Part shown: piece by piece, positions 22,799 through 52,000 of the stretch
Numbering within the stretch: the first letter of the stretch is position 1
Layout: each line of letters opens with the position of its first letter
Assembly (NCBI GenBank): GCA_964017155.1
Contig: OZ024867.1
Span: 19,468,989 to 19,532,988 of the forward strand
Reading direction: 5' to 3'
DNA length: 64,000 nt
Source: Oasisia sp. SBJ-2009
Lineage: Eukaryota > Annelida > Polychaeta > Sabellida > Siboglinidae
Notes under the pieces: model-generated
Databases searched by the model: none
Told to the model about the DNA's origin: nothing
Seen by the model: only the letters and a program-made list of their open reading frames with translations
Position numbers and translations under genes: made by a program

Positions 22799-23008
22799 GT
22801 GAAGCAGAGCAATTCGGCCAGAACAAGCACAGGTACAGGTTTTATCATCAACAAGAAACACTTTCAAAGACTCAGTTATGATGAGTTGGCATTAGTGAAA
22901 GTGACACGTCTGCACAGGACATACGTCCAAGCCAAGGACAGGGTCAGGGATTTTTTTACAACCGTCATCAACATCGAGTATCAACGCTCAATCTCACAAA
23001 GTCAGAGG
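22799..23008 (+). other. possible 5' UTR exon of MOSPD1
   Basis: An open frame of about 70 codons ends near GTCAGAGGGTAGGTAAAC, which holds plausible donors (GTAGGT, GTAAAC). The next acceptor TTTGTTTCAG is at 23231-23240. No protein similarity is recognised, so this would be untranslated or a short upstream frame. Speculative. Confidence 0.3.
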
Positions 23009-23267
23009 GTAGGTAAACAATTAAGTAAATTAAATTGGTTATGTATATATTAAAATTTATATAATGATGGTTCACCACTCTCCATGCCATGGATTCCACT
23101 CGCTATGATATGGCCCTCACCAGCTTGTGAGATCTAGCTGCTACAGTATCTGCGATTCTGTGTATGACTTATAAGAACTGACTGTGACTTCCTTAGGCAG
23201 TTACTTAGACATTTCCACAATTATAATTTCTTTGTTTCAGTTTGGGAGACAGAGGCACTTCCAGTGA

Positions 23268-38345
<15,078 letters not shown>

Positions 38346-39655
38346 GGTGGCGCCCTCTCCAACACAGTATGCAGCAAGGGAACTAATCATCCAACCAGTC
38401 TTTCGTTGACATGTTGGATTCGTTCCAGCTTTCAAGAAATGAGATATTTAAAGTAGGAAATAAACAGTTTTGAACAAGAAATAGTTCCGTCTCTAGTGGG
38501 CCGTTTGACGGCGTATTGATCTCAGTAAGTGAAAGTGGCGAGGTGGTCGGATGGCCACGTCTAATTATAAACCCGAGTTGACTATATCTGTGTTCACAAA
38601 GTTTAGCCACTTAGCTGAGTGACTCGGCTAAATGGTTTTCAGAACCGGCTGGTTGTGAAACCGTTCACACAGAAGTGGTTTTACTTTATATCCGTTAGAG
38701 CGTGTCAGGTTTTTAAGGTATAAGGCATCAGATGATGTTTTGGTGATGTTTCCCAAATATCGCAATATATGAGCACCCCGTTATCAATTCATGGAAAAGT
38801 GCTCCCACAGAGACTAAATCCATTTACAGTTGTAATCCAATTAAGTAAGTCATGTCTCAATGTGTTAATACACCAGTCTGATTGAAGTGCGTTAACACAC
38901 AGTGTAAGCGCTTTATCTTTAAGTGACTTAAACTTAAGTTTTGTATGTGGCACTGTGTGAAAGCAGGATATATTTAGGAACCACTTATGGATATGAGTGA
39001 CTTGTTAATCTGTCGCATTAATTATTCTTGTGAAATTTACCTTTCATAGTTTTCTTTCGGTCACTTACTGCTGTACTCAGCAAACTGGCAGCCACCAGAT
39101 GGGGCCACTAGTCGTTTGTTCTGTGCATGCTGTCACTAGTACTCCCAGTTTCTGCCAGGTGGCGCTTAAATAGGTCATCACAGATATTCGAATCGGTTCC
39201 GTCCACTGTCTCAATTCATGCGTAATGACTGCTACATTCAATTGTATTGTCATATAACAGTTAATGTGGTGTCAATTAGACATCATTTGAGTCGTATACA
39301 TATATATGAGATAGACTAAACTTGTCTGAGAAGCGGTGCACTAAGATGAAGAGTTGTTAAGGAAAATTCATCATTAAACAAAAAACATTGTTAAGTAAAA
39401 AAATTGAAATGTAAATATCTGTTGCCATATTACTGTGAACACTATTTCCATGACACTGCAGTGACAATGTCCCGCTGGTTCTTATGATGTTGACAGTTTT
39501 CAGGTAGTCAAGGTCACTGTTATTATGTAAGATCAACATTGATTGTAAAGTGCAAAATTGGGTTGTTTATGACCTTCATGCTATAACAATGTCAGTGAAA
39601 TGGCCCCAGATACCTTCCATAACACAGTATTGGTGTCAATCTTGCACAATCTGCA
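38346..39655. other. MOSPD1 3' UTR and downstream, no further gene seen
   Basis: Unique sequence after the stop codon; short frames at 38383-38610 and 39357-39539 on the minus strand carry no recognised motif. Confidence 0.5.
38459..38464 (+). promoter_or_regulatory. polyadenylation signal AATAAA for MOSPD1
   Basis: First AATAAA on the plus strand, 114 bases after the stop codon. Later signals cannot be excluded. Confidence 0.5.
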
Positions 39656-39657
39656 CT

Positions 39658-39842
39658 GATATGTCCCCTTCTTGACCACAACATTTCTCTCGGTCATCAA
39701 TCTAAACTTTGATCTGTCCCCTTCTTGACCACAACATTTATGTCAGTCATCAACCTAAAATATGATCTGTCCCCTTCTTAACCACAACATTTATGCCGGT
39801 CATCAACCTAAAATATGATCTGTCCCCTTCTTGACCACAGCA
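39658..39842. repeat. ~61-bp minisatellite, three units
   Basis: Three copies containing TGTCCCCTTCTTGACCACAA and CGGTCATCAACCTAAA, plus a partial fourth. Confidence 0.85.
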
Positions 39843-42800
39843 GTGCCGTCTTCAGTAGTTACACCAGTGCATGATTTGCCACTTGTTTGTCCCACCAGGT
39901 CAGAGGTCAGTCATTTTGAAGTGGACATTTCCAAACTGTTGGCGTAATTTGGAGACTATATGTGAAATCAGAACAAACCTTAACTTTATCCGCTGAATTA
40001 TAAGTACCCGGTAGATAAATTAATAAAATTAATATTTAATGGCTATATCTACCTACATATTCACCTTTTGCTTTGACCCATGGTGCTAGCAGGCCAGACC
40101 GTTTAGGTAAAGTCTCTCATTTAGGTCTTTATATAACCTTTATTTAACTGGTTTTGTCAGATGTTAATTTAACTGTGAATGGAATCTCACCATTGGCGTT
40201 GCATGTGATATAATGTATGGTACGTTCGACTTCAGTATTAGGGAATTTATTTTGGTGAAGCCTGGGTGTTCATACAAAAATGTTGTGTAGCATAACATGT
40301 GTAACAGGTATTTTACTCACACAATTGTATCCTGAGGTAATCCGTATTTTGGATATAAATCTCCAGTGAATCAGCATGTCTTACATATGTATGGTTGCCA
40401 ATTTGGTTTGTGCCTCGTCTCGCTTTCCGCCTTGTTATGTTTATATCACAGGATCTCGTATTAAATACATCTTTAGTAAGATATATTGGATATTGTGAGC
40501 AATAGAACCTCTACAAACTTGAAGCAAAATTATTTGTATTAAATTAAAATGAGGTAAGCAGATTTGTGAGACCAATTTTAATACCAAAGATAGAACACAT
40601 GATTTTGTTCAATATAACTCGTAGACAATCATAATATATCTATTCATTGGACAAAATTGTAAGTACTTCATCACACAAATCACCACAGGAAAGTTAACAA
40701 ACAGTCTATGTATTTATACCATTTGCATTTTGTTGCACTTTGTTGATTTTAAACATGATGAGGCAGAAACTGACTGCATCCATTTGGCATGAGAAGTGAT
40801 TATTGTCTGACGAATATTGTATTTGACTAAAAGCAACTAATTTCACATTTGGTTTACTGACCATTGTTGAAACAAGTAGTTTCAAGTAATATTATTGATA
40901 CGTTGCTGAACAGTTACAAAGATGATTGTTGAAAACTGCATAATATGCATACATAAGACAGAAACCGAGTAAAGTATATTATATTACTTCTCAATATAAT
41001 ATGTATTTTTTAAGTGGGAAAATTTCAGAAAAAGTATGGCACAGACGACATAAATGCGTATTTTAAACTGTTATAATTCCTCTGGTCAGATCTAGTGACG
41101 GAGACATTATCAAAAGCCTAATTTCTCAAGCAACACAAATGCCAGAGACACATGGGCACATGGTGCAACTTCAATTATTGATTTATGCAGTTTCTGCAGA
41201 TGATATTTTTGAGTTTTGCCTTAAGTGTGGATGTATGTTGACTTGATGTGTACAGTTTGTATAGTGAATAAACAAATGTTTAATACAAAACACTGCTACA
41301 ATTCTGTACATCAACATTTGTACACACCCTACCAGAAATATACTGCAAACATGTAGTGCAGGCTGTGGTTTTGATTTGTGGTTAAGCAAGCACTTTGTCG
41401 TTGTTTAGGCTCTAGGTCGAATGGCCTTATGCCAGTAATGACGTAACACCATATGTTACTATTCTATAGGTGGCTGTCACAATGTTTCCATCATTTCCTA
41501 TCACATTTAAATAGCTGTTATCGAAAATTTAACAGCATATTGAACCTCCACTGGTAGATAGATGTGCCCTGAAAAATGTGTAAGTTTCTAATACATCGGT
41601 TTCCCACAAATCACTTCAAAACCGGAGACCCCTTCTTTACTGCTAGATTCAGACAGTAATTGGTCGTGTTGATATCACCAATTAAAATGACACCAATATC
41701 AATACGCAGAAAGTCATAATTTGACAGTTCTGATGCCACAAAAACAAATTTCTATTCACTCCTCTCTACATATAGCCTCACATCAATTCAAACAACCTGC
41801 ACAGTGCTATTTCTATAGGATACTCTTTCATCGGGTAATAGCAAACACTATTGTGGTCTTACGTATACATGTGTTGCTGTTAGCAACCATATCTTGGAAA
41901 TGGTTCAGCAAATTGTTATCTAATTTTGCATAGACATATTAGTAACCTTTACACGGAGGCATAAACTGTGTGTAGTGTGTATGATGAAACTTCAAAGTCT
42001 GAAACAAAACTTAACAACTTAATATTTTCAAAATAAAATAATTACAAAACCTGCATTGCAAACAGTAGGTGATGTCACCTGATTTTGGGGATATGTCCGG
42101 AAAATCGTAAGAAGTTGCTTTTGTGGATTTGATACCTACGAGATGTGCTAGGTACGTGCAACAGTGACATCGCCTTATTTACATCCAACCAATGGAATAA
42201 AACTGGTCTAAAACACATTAAAGAAATTATGACATCTTTGTACCGGAGGAAATAATATACACAAAAATACACATTAAAAATTAAATAAAACCTTTTTGAA
42301 AAGGCCATAAGTTGGAATAATAATTTAGTATAAGATCACCAACACATCTTAGTGTACAGCCACCATGCAAGAGAAATTTTTATTTATTTATTGAATTAAT
42401 CTAATGGCCCATGAAGGTTCCCAAAATTCTAGATTTTTGCACTGACATTCCACTGTGTAGTGCTATAGATGATCAGCCTGTATTTGCTTCAATCATTCCA
42501 AACCCCCCAAAAATTCCACAAAATGTTCACACTTTCTACAAGTGAGATTGCATTCACAATATATCATGCAAGGTTTTCACAACCTACATATATTGGCCTA
42601 AATAATACATATTTTGGTAACTGAATAATGCAACTAGAAACACCTGTATTATGTGCAATTTAGATAACATGAGATATTGACAGACGACAAGACTAACACA
42701 AACAACGCAAATGCTGTATTTATTTAATACTCATGTAATACTCATTTAATACTCATACTTGCATCAATTCCTCACAATCAGATTCTACTCTCTGGAATAT

Positions 42801-43370
42801 ACATGTGACAGTTGTAGCAACAACAACTGATACAACAGAACTGTAAACACAGTATGTGCTACTTAAACATGTGCTTCCTGTCTTCATATTTATTATTTAC
42901 TTATACAGCATAACTTACATTTATTATAAGGTTTTGAAACCCAAATATGTTTTAACAAAGCAGAACCAATGGTAGAATTTAACTGTTCATTGATTATAAT
43001 AATCACAGTGCCATCATTCAAATCACCCCGTTGTCACTCAAATTCACGAATTGCGAGCTTGTATAAGTGCGAGGAAAGTCATTACTCAACAGGGGTAGAG
43101 CTACAAATGTCAACTCTACAGCCTGCTGTCAATACAGCTGTCACTGTTCACACTGACAATTCTACTAAGGGTAAACAATTGATTCGTCACTTGGCATACA
43201 ATTTCACCAACCAAAAGTGGTTTATTAAAACATATTTCAGCTTTCGGTACGATACAACATATTCATGTTATACTGTATAATGTTATTGTACAATACAAAC
43301 AGGAGGCACAATCTCTTTAAAGCAAAAATGTATCTGAGTATCTGAATGGTAATTATCAGAACAAAGTAAG
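39843..43370. other. intergenic, no gene recognised
   Basis: 3.5 kb of AT-rich unique sequence between MOSPD1 and WDFY2. Open frames (for example 41183-41389, 42075-42308, 42969-43280) are short and motif-free on both strands. I see no arrays or RNA genes. Confidence 0.5.
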
Positions 43371-43655
43371 TTCTTGTATAGCGCAGTATCCACTCCTTAT
43401 GACTGCTCAAGGTGCTGCACAATTTACTCCCCGGCAGACCTGTTCAATCATACGCTGATATCTCTAAGAAATAATCCAGCCACGCTGCAATAATGCACAA
43501 AGACTTTGTTCACAAATATCCACCAATGTTTATAGCCAGGTATTCACTTACACAGCCGAGTATGCAATATAGAGTGAACTAACCTGCTTGAAGTTCGACA
43601 CAGCAGCACAGTGTTTGATCCTACGTTCTCTTAGTCAAGAGTCCGAAGCTCTAGT
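43371..43655 (-). mobile_element. tRNA-derived SINE, family A, copy 2 (degenerate)
   Basis: Minus-strand copy sharing CAGACCTGTTCAATCA, AATCCAGCCACGCTGCAAT and ATAGCCAGGTATTCACTTAC with the other family members; tRNA-like end near 43655 (AGCTCTAGTCACTG, with GTTTGATCCTACG-type B box complement). Confidence 0.75.
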
Positions 43656-43790
43656 CACTGTGTCACTGTGTCACTGTCATTGTGTCACCATGTCACTGTG
43701 TCACTGTGTCATCATGTCACTGTGTCACCAGGTCACTGTGTCATCATGTCACTGTGTCATCATGTCACGGTGTCACCATGTCACTATAAA
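43656..43790. repeat. TGTCACTG/TGTCATCA microsatellite
   Basis: Octamer-like GTCACTGT, GTCATCAT and GTCACCAT alternation directly after the SINE head. Confidence 0.9.
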
Positions 43791-44012
43791 CTAGCAGGAC
43801 ATTCACTGAGTATTGCTAGGCAGGGGAATCTCAAGAAAATGTCAAACACCAAAAATCATTGCGCATAATTAACCAGTGCGTAGAATAGTGCCATCAGACT
43901 GTGATTACAAAGTGGACGTGATGTTTACAATAACCTTTACAGTGGTAACGTAATCAATGTGATGTTTACACTAACCATTTATGTACACCTACAGTGATCA
44001 CACATACAAGCC

Positions 44013-44198
44013 GTGTGGTATCAACATATTTATGATAGCATCAATAACACAACATCCGAGTCTCAGAAACAACAGCCATGGTCTAGAGCAACGAACAAAA
44101 CCTTTGAAATGTTTAAAACATTCTTAGCTGTCTCTCTGACCGGTTTAGTGATCTACTATGTACAGTTTCATCAAGACGAAGAGAAAATAAAAAAGTAA
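44013..44198 (+). other. small open frame with one hydrophobic segment (uncertain)
   Basis: 61 codons with a predicted single membrane segment TFLAVSLTGLVIYYVQF followed by DEEKIKK. This topology is like small mitochondrial single-pass proteins, but I recognise no family, and AAAAAGTAAATG at the end could be either a stop or a donor. May be chance. Confidence 0.15.
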
Positions 44199-44284
44199 AT
44201 GGTAATGTTCTCTGATACGGATACAATCAACAAAAACACTTCCTGATGCAGCGATATACTGTACAGTGTACACACCTGTATGTA

Positions 44285-44385
44285 CCGTATGTGTGTGTGA
44301 GTGTGTGTGTGAGTGTGTGAGTGTGTGCGTGAGTGTGTGCGTGGGTGCATGCGTGTGCATGCGTGCGTATGTGTTCATACACTCC
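44285..44385. repeat. (GT)n-type microsatellite
   Basis: GTGTGTGAGTGTGTGAGTGT with GCGTGAG variants. Confidence 0.9.
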
Positions 44386-44699
44386 TACACACCACGTGTG
44401 CGTATACATACATGTATAATATATACAGCACAAATGCAGCACATGCAGACTTTCACAAAGAGTAGCAGAAGCATTCGGCTGAAGTTGGTCATCAATTGGT
44501 AATTGGCGATGTAATTTCACATTCCACCTGCTAGATCACACTATACAAAAATAATATAATAAATAATATACATGTAACGGATTGCACGTAACTGATTATA
44601 CTGTGACACTGAAGCATTGTTTTAAATGTTTGTTCATCCCATTGAATGTAGTGGAGCAAGCTGTGTGCATACTGTGTCTAGGAATATATATACATACAT

Positions 44700-44706
44700 A
44701 CTTATG

Positions 44707-44762
<56 letters not shown>

Positions 44763-44818
44763 TATTTATTATAATTATATATATATATACCGGGAGGTAT
44801 ACACTATATAATTACACA

Positions 44819-44854
<36 letters not shown>

Positions 44855-44862
44855 CATACAGC

Positions 44863-44911
<49 letters not shown>

Positions 44912-44925
44912 GTATATACAATATA
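44700..44925. repeat. (AT)n microsatellite cluster
   Basis: Three AT runs separated by TTATTATAATTAT and CCGGGAGGTATACAC, about 620 bases past the WDFY2 stop on its 3' side. Confidence 0.93.
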
Positions 44926-45139
44926 CTGGAATATTTACCTGGATATTATATATAGCCACATATTCACTCACGCAAACCGTATAAAACAGGTAAAAGGTCA
45001 GTCGAAGTTCACAGTCAACTTCAAAACATTCGTCCTCATTTCCCAGACTGGAGAGACAAAGAACCTCTCACTCCTAGTTGCCATGACAACAGACCTGGTC
45101 CACAGCCATACACATGTTCTACACTGTCACAGTGCTCCT

Positions 45140-45540
45140 GGCGTCCTTAGACACTTCCACCAGTCCTGGTGGTGTCCTTAGACACTTCCACCAGTCCTGG
45201 TGGTGTCCTTAGACACTTCCATAAGTCCTGGTGGTGTCCTTAGACACTTCCACCAGTCCTGTTGGTGTCCTTAGACACTTCCATCAGTCCTGGTGGTGTC
45301 CTTAGACACTTCTATTAGTCCTGGTGGTGTCCTTACACACTTCCATCAGTCCTGTTGGTGTCCTTAGACACTTCCATCAGTCCTGGTGGTGTCCTTAGAC
45401 ACTTCTATTAGTCCTGGTGGTGTCCTTACACACTTCCATCAGTCCTGGTGGTGTCCTTAGACACTTCTATTAGTCATGGTGGTGTCCTTAGACACTTCCC
45501 TCAGTCCTGTGGTGTACTCAGACACTTGTTGGTGGTGTCC
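45140..45540. repeat. 31-bp minisatellite in WDFY2 3' UTR
   Basis: About 13 units of GTCCTTAGACACTTCCATCA plus GTCCTGGTGGT. It reaches the WDFY2 stop codon: minus-strand TAG is followed directly by GACACCACC, a unit fragment. Confidence 0.95.
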
Positions 45541-45569
45541 TAGTGCAGGACACTGCTGATGTCCCAGAG
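45540..45569 (-). CDS. WDFY2: WDFY2 exon 12: LWDISSVLH and stop
   Basis: Acceptor TCTTCACATTCAG then LWDISSVLH and TAG; vertebrate end is LWDMTPVVS. Phase 0 from exon 11. The 31-bp array begins at the stop. Confidence 0.92.
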   Translation of the reverse strand, partial: LWDISSVLH

Positions 45570-48500
45570 CTGAATGTGAAGACAACAGCATTCATTCATT
45601 CATTCATTGCCGAGAAGTTCTTTACTTAGTGGCTGCTGAACAGGTTCACCAAACTATGATAATCAGGCAGGTGACTGGTTGTGGGTACTATGATATTTGG
45701 GCAGATTATTGGTTGAGTAATGTATTTGGGCAGGTGATTGGTTGTGTAAGGTGATTGATGGTGATATATTTGGGCAGGTGATTGAATGGCTTTGAGTAAC
45801 ATGACATTTGGGCAGGTGTTTGATTGCACAATATGACATATGATGGAGTATGTGAGTGGTTGTGTGCTGATTAGTTGTATGTAACATGATAATGTAGTTA
45901 ATTTTACGTGGTAATCTTGTGAACATTCGAAGACAGGTGATTGGCAGAGAGTGCTACAGTCACTGGGCGGGCCCCAAGCACTCACCTTGATGACACAGTC
46001 TCGACCAACTGTCAACATCAACTTCCTGTCTTCGTCGAGGTCCACACAGACTACTTGGTGCTTGACGTCGTGGAACGTTGCCAGCGGGGCTCGGCTGCAA
46101 CAGATCAATCTCCGTTCTCATCTCGGTCACAACTATGTCATGCTCTGGGAGCGAAGGCAAATTTAGAAAAAGCTGAAAGGGAAAGTGTTGAGAGAATTTT
46201 TCAAACCAACATGTCTCTTTGTAGAGCGCAGTGGCTCAATGGGTGGAACATCAGACTCTCGACTAAGAGAACCCGGGTTCAAATCCTGTGCTGCTTGGGC
46301 AAGTGTTTTCACTCTACATTGCTCCAATTCACTGAGCCGTAAGAATGTGAATTTGGCTGTAGACAGTAGTGGATATATATGTATATATATATGAGCAATT
46401 TTCACGCATTAATTGCAGTGTGGCTGGATGTTTCCCAGAGAAGATGAGATGGTGTTTGATTGAACAGGTCTGCCAGGGAGTAAAGTGTAAATTGCTTTGA
46501 GCACATCTGAGGACTGGATGCTGCGCTGTATAAGAATTTGCCTTTACCTTTATATGGCCTTGAGATAGTGACAGTGACAGAGGAACAACTACAGAAATTG
46601 CAAGTTTGTGAGAACAACTCAGTGCATAAGATAACAAGAACAATGTGGATAGAATGAAGAAGGATGAATGATTTGAGGAAAGAAACCTGAGTGAAAATCA
46701 GCTTAACATGAGTTTTGGTTGGTTGCGATGGACAGGTCAATTGGAAAGGGTGCCAGCGGGAGAATTGGCAACGATGGGAGAAACACAAAACAGGGAGGAC
46801 ACAGAAGGAGGGGAAGGGTGTAGCCGAGGAGGAATGGATGAGGAGGGACATGAAACAATCAGGGAGGATGTGCGAAGGAGAGGTGTGGCTGTGGACAGAG
46901 TGCTATGGGAAGAATGTACGAACAGAGTGATCCTCAGCCCTGTAGAACAAATAGGGAGTATGGAACGTCAACGTTGGAACTATAATGAAATTTTTTTTTA
47001 AACAAACATGAAGTGCAATAAAATTGACACTTAATTAAATTGCATGATGTAGACATTGTTATGTACAAGACAAATAAAAATAAAGTGAGCCAACTTAATC
47101 TTTCACTGTCTTCTGTAGACAGCTGTCACAGACGTCATACTTACTCTTCTTTTGTGATACTCTGTAGACAGCTGTCACAGACGTCATACTTAATCTTCTT
47201 TTGTGATACTCTGTAGACAGCTGTCACAGACGTCATACTTACTCCTCCTCTGTGATACTCTATAGACAATTGTTACAGACGTCATACTTACTCTTCCTCT
47301 GTTATACTCTATAGACAACTGTTACAGACGTCATACTTACTCTTCCTCTGTTATACTCTATAGACTTACTCTTCCTCTGTTATACTCTATAGACAACTGT
47401 TACAGACGTCATACTTACTCTTCCTCTGTTATACTCTATAGACTTACTCTTCCTCTGTGATACTCTATAGACAACTGTTACAGACGTCATACTTACTCTT
47501 CCTCTGTGATACTCTGTAGACAACTGTCACATACACGGACGTCATACTCGTAGCCCATCTGTGGGATGGTTGACTCCCCAGGGCTGCACTTGGCACATAC
47601 CGCCTGGCCACACTTCCGACAGTGGTGCTGAGGAAGTGAAAGTGAAACTGTCAGGGAACTTTACATAGTAATAACAACATTTTATTTTTATTTATTGTAG
47701 CACCATATCTACAATAGTTGTTGATCATTCACAATACGATGCAATCGATGAATTAAAATACTTATGCGAAGTCATTTACAATACAATACAATACAATACA
47801 ATACAATACAATACAATACAATACAATACAATACAATACAATACAATACAATACAATACAATAACACTTTATTGTCCCGAACCGGGAAATTCATTTTGCA
47901 GCGTTCGTCGTCATAAAAATATAAAATACAGAGTAGAGAAATAAAAAAAATGCTAATAAATTCATTATTAAAACAGTAAGTGAACATCAATCATAATAAA
48001 ATACAAGATAAATTCTATAATATAATTTTAAAATTAAAGTTAAATTGTAATTGTAATTGTGGTCTTCCTTTTACAAATAAAAAAATAAAATACAACATAC
48101 ACACATAACGCCAGAGGTGATTATCGTTTTGAATTTAGGAGTCGTACTGACATTGGGATGAATGAATCTCGCTTTCTGTTTGTTTTGGATGTTATTGTTC
48201 TGAACCTTCTGGACGAGGGCAGAAGGACGTACTCGTTATATAGGATGTGTGTGCTGTCGTTAATTATTTTATTGGCTTTAGGGAGAACCTGCTTTTCGTA
48301 CAAAGCAGTTTAGACTTGTGACTCAGACGAGCATGTGGTAAAACCAGTATAATTTACAATAATGTCACTTTTGATTTAGTTTGAGTGTTTAGTTAGTTTC
48401 TCTAGTTCAGTTCCACACAACAGTACTTTATGTATTCATATCTTTTACTTGTTATAATATTTTCTCGTAGTTTTAAAGACTATTGTCAACAGAACTGAAC

Positions 48501-48958
48501 AGTGTTACTTTGGACTTGTGTGTCTAAATAAAGTTATTATTATTAATATGTATAACGTGAGTGAAACAAAAAGCAAAACAAAACTGAAAGTGAAAGCAAC
48601 ATTGAGACAAACGACATGAAGAAAGAGGACTATATGTAGAGCGCAGTGGCTCAGGGGTAGGGCTTCGGACTATCGACTACGAGAACCCGGGTTCAAATCC
48701 TGGCTGCGGTGTTAAAACCTTGGGCAAGTTTTTTCACTCTACATTGCTCCAGTTCACTCAGCTGAATAAATGAGTACCTGACTATAGACAGTGGTGGATA
48801 TGTGTACGAGCAGCCTTCGCGCATTAATTGTAGCATGTGGCTGGATGCTTCCCAGAGAAGCCGAGATGGTGTCTGAGTGAACAGGTCTGTCAGGGAAGTA
48901 AAGTGTAAAACGCTTTGAGCGGTCCTGAGGACTGGATACTGCGCTATATAAGAACTGC

Positions 48959-49010
<52 letters not shown>

Positions 49011-52000
49011 CCGAGAAGACCCAGTGGTGGAGGAGGGGGAGTGGGAGGGGAGGAGAGGAGGAGGGGAGAGAGGGGGAGGAGCGGGAGGAGGGGGGAGAGG
49101 GGGAGGAGCGGGAGGAGGGGGGAGAGGGGGGAGGAGGGTAGAGAGGGGGGAGGAGTGGGAGGGGAGGAGGGGGAGGAGGGGCGGGGAGGAGGGGGAGTAG
49201 GGGAGGGAGGAGCGGGAGGAGGGGGAGGAGGGGCGGGGAGGAGGGAAGGGAGTAGGGGAGGGAGGAGCGGGAGGAGGGGGAGCGGGAGGAGGGGAGGAGG
49301 GGCGGGGAGGAGGGAAGGGAGTAGGGGAGGGAGGAGCGGGAGGAGGGGGAGCGGGAGGAGGGGAGGAGGGGAGAGAGGATGGGAAGAGGGAGGAGGGGAG
49401 AAGGGGTGGGGGAGGGGGATGTGCTCACCTGTCGTACACCGATGGTTTTGCATTCCCACATTGACTTCATGTTCCAAAAGAAAGGACTGCTGCACGTCTG
49501 ACAACTGTCACTCTCAGTCCACACCGGGGTCTGCAAACAGTCACATGACGTGTCACATGATGTGTCACATGACGGGTAACGTGGTGTTAGTAATGAGTTG
49601 TACTGTCCGGTTAGGATGTGTCAAATGTCTAAATATACACTCGCCTATTTTTTTTAAACCCCCACCTCTAGTCTAGACATGCACACCTGCTTTGTAGACA
49701 CACCCAACTGCTATGTAGACCTCCTGTCTATACATGTCCACCTCCATTGAAGACACACCCACCTCTCATATAGACACACCCACTTGTCACATATAGACAC
49801 ACCCACCTCTCACATAGACACACCCACTTCTCACACAGACACGCCCACCTCTCACATAGACACACCCACTTCTCACACAGACACGCCCACTTCTCACACA
49901 GACACGCCCACTTCCCATGTAGACACACCCACCTCCAGTCTCTTGACATCCAGGTTCCAGAAGGCCACAATCCGGTCGTCACCGGCGGACACAAGCTGCT
50001 TTGACCGTGACGCAAACATAACTGCCTGGACCTTGTCACTGGAACACACGACATTGACACAAGTTTGTAACTCGGTAACCATGGCAACCAATGGTATGCA
50101 TCAGACGATGCAGCCACTAACATGGGACTGTGGCATGGTGAATATTGTGGCTGTGTTGTCCTGTTCTTTGTGTTGTATTACGCTGAAGAAAAAGGGATGT
50201 TCCAATTTAGACTGAATTCCTGTCCTAAGGACTCTTATAATATAAAGTGCCTCACTTCCTGACAAAGCAATTTCATGGGATTATCTCCACATCTCTGGAA
50301 TTTGGAAAAAGTACCGGTACATATAAAAAATATGAAAAGGCTAACAGGGAAATTGTTGACAGCATGTATCATACATGCACCATGGCTTGCAGACAGAAAA
50401 AAAGGTTTGACAATACTGTATGTGACAGTTCACTGTCAACTTACTGGTGCCCCTGTAGTTTGTACAGTGTCAACTTACTGGTGCCCCTGTAGTTTGTACA
50501 GTGTCAACTTACTGGTGCCCCTGTAGTTTGTACACTGTCAACTTACTGGTGTCCCTGTAGTTTGTACACTGTCAACTTACTGGTGTCCCTGTAGTTTGTA
50601 CACTGTCAACTTACTGGTGTCCCTGTAGTTTATACACTGTCAACTTACTGGTGTCCCTGTAGTTTATACACTGTCAACTTACTGGTGCCCCTGTAGTTTG
50701 TACACTGTCAACTTACTGGTGTCCCTGTAGTTTGTACACTGTCAACTTACTGGTGTCCCTGTAGTTCGTACACTGTCAACTTACTGGTGTTCCTGTAGTT
50801 TGTACACTGTCAACTTACTGGTGTCCCTATAGTATGTACAGTCAACTTATTGGTGTCGCTGTAGTTCATACACTGTCAACTTACTGGTGTCCCTGTAGTT
50901 CATACACTGTCAACTTACTGGTGTACCTGTAGTTCGTACACTGTCAACTTACTGGTGTCCCTGTAGTTCGTACACTGTCAACTTACTGGTGTCCCTGTAG
51001 TTCATACACTGTCAACTTACTGGTGTCCCTGTAGTTTGTACACTGTCAACTTACTGGTGTCCCTGTAGTTCGTACACTGTCAACTTACTGGTGTCCCTGT
51101 AGTTCGTACACTGTCAACTTATTGGTGTCGCTGTAGTTCATACACTGTCAACTTACTGGTGTCCCTGTAGTTCGTACACTGTCAACTTACTGGTGTCCCT
51201 GTAGTTCATACACTGTCAACTTACTGGTGTCCCTGTAGTTCGTACACTGTCAACTTACTGGTGTCCCTGTAGTTTATACACTGTCAACTTACTGGTGTCC
51301 CTGTAGTTTGTACACTGTCAACTTACTGGTGTCCCTGTAGTTTATACACTGTCAACTTACTGGTGTCCCTGTAGTTTATACACTGTCAACTTACTGGTGT
51401 CCCTGTAGTTTGTACACTGTCAACTTACTGGTGTCCCTGTAGTTCATACACTGTCAACTTACTGGTGTCCCTGTAGTTTGTACACTGTCAACTTACTGGT
51501 GTCCCTGTAGTTCGTACACTGTCAACTTACTGGTGTCCCTGTAGTTCGTACACTGTCAACTTATTGGTGTCGCTGTAGTTCATACACTGTCAACTTACTG
51601 GTGTCCCTGTAGTTCGTACACTGTCAACTTACTGGTGTCCCTGTAGTTCATACACTGTCAACTTACTGGTGTCCCTGTAGTTCGTACACTGTCAACTTAC
51701 TGGTGTCCCTGTAGTTTATACACTGTCAACTTACTGGTGTCCCTGTAGTTTGTACACTGTCAACTTACTGGTGTCCCTGTAGTTTATACACTGTCAACTT
51801 ACTGGTGCCCCTGTAGTTTGTACACTGTCAACTTACTGGTGTCCCTGTAGTTTGTACACTGTCAACTTACTGGTGTCCCTGTAGTTCGTACACTGTCAAT
51901 TTACTGGTGTCCCTGTAGTTTGTACACTGTCAACTTACTGGTGTCCCTATAGTATGTACAGTCAACTTATTGGTGTCGCTGTAGTTCATACACTGTCAAC

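Noticed and set aside
48754..49676. Proline-rich and glycine-rich proteins of 180-260 residues
   Set aside because: They read the G/A-rich array and AT run; only the 102-bp WDFY2 exon 9 inside is real.
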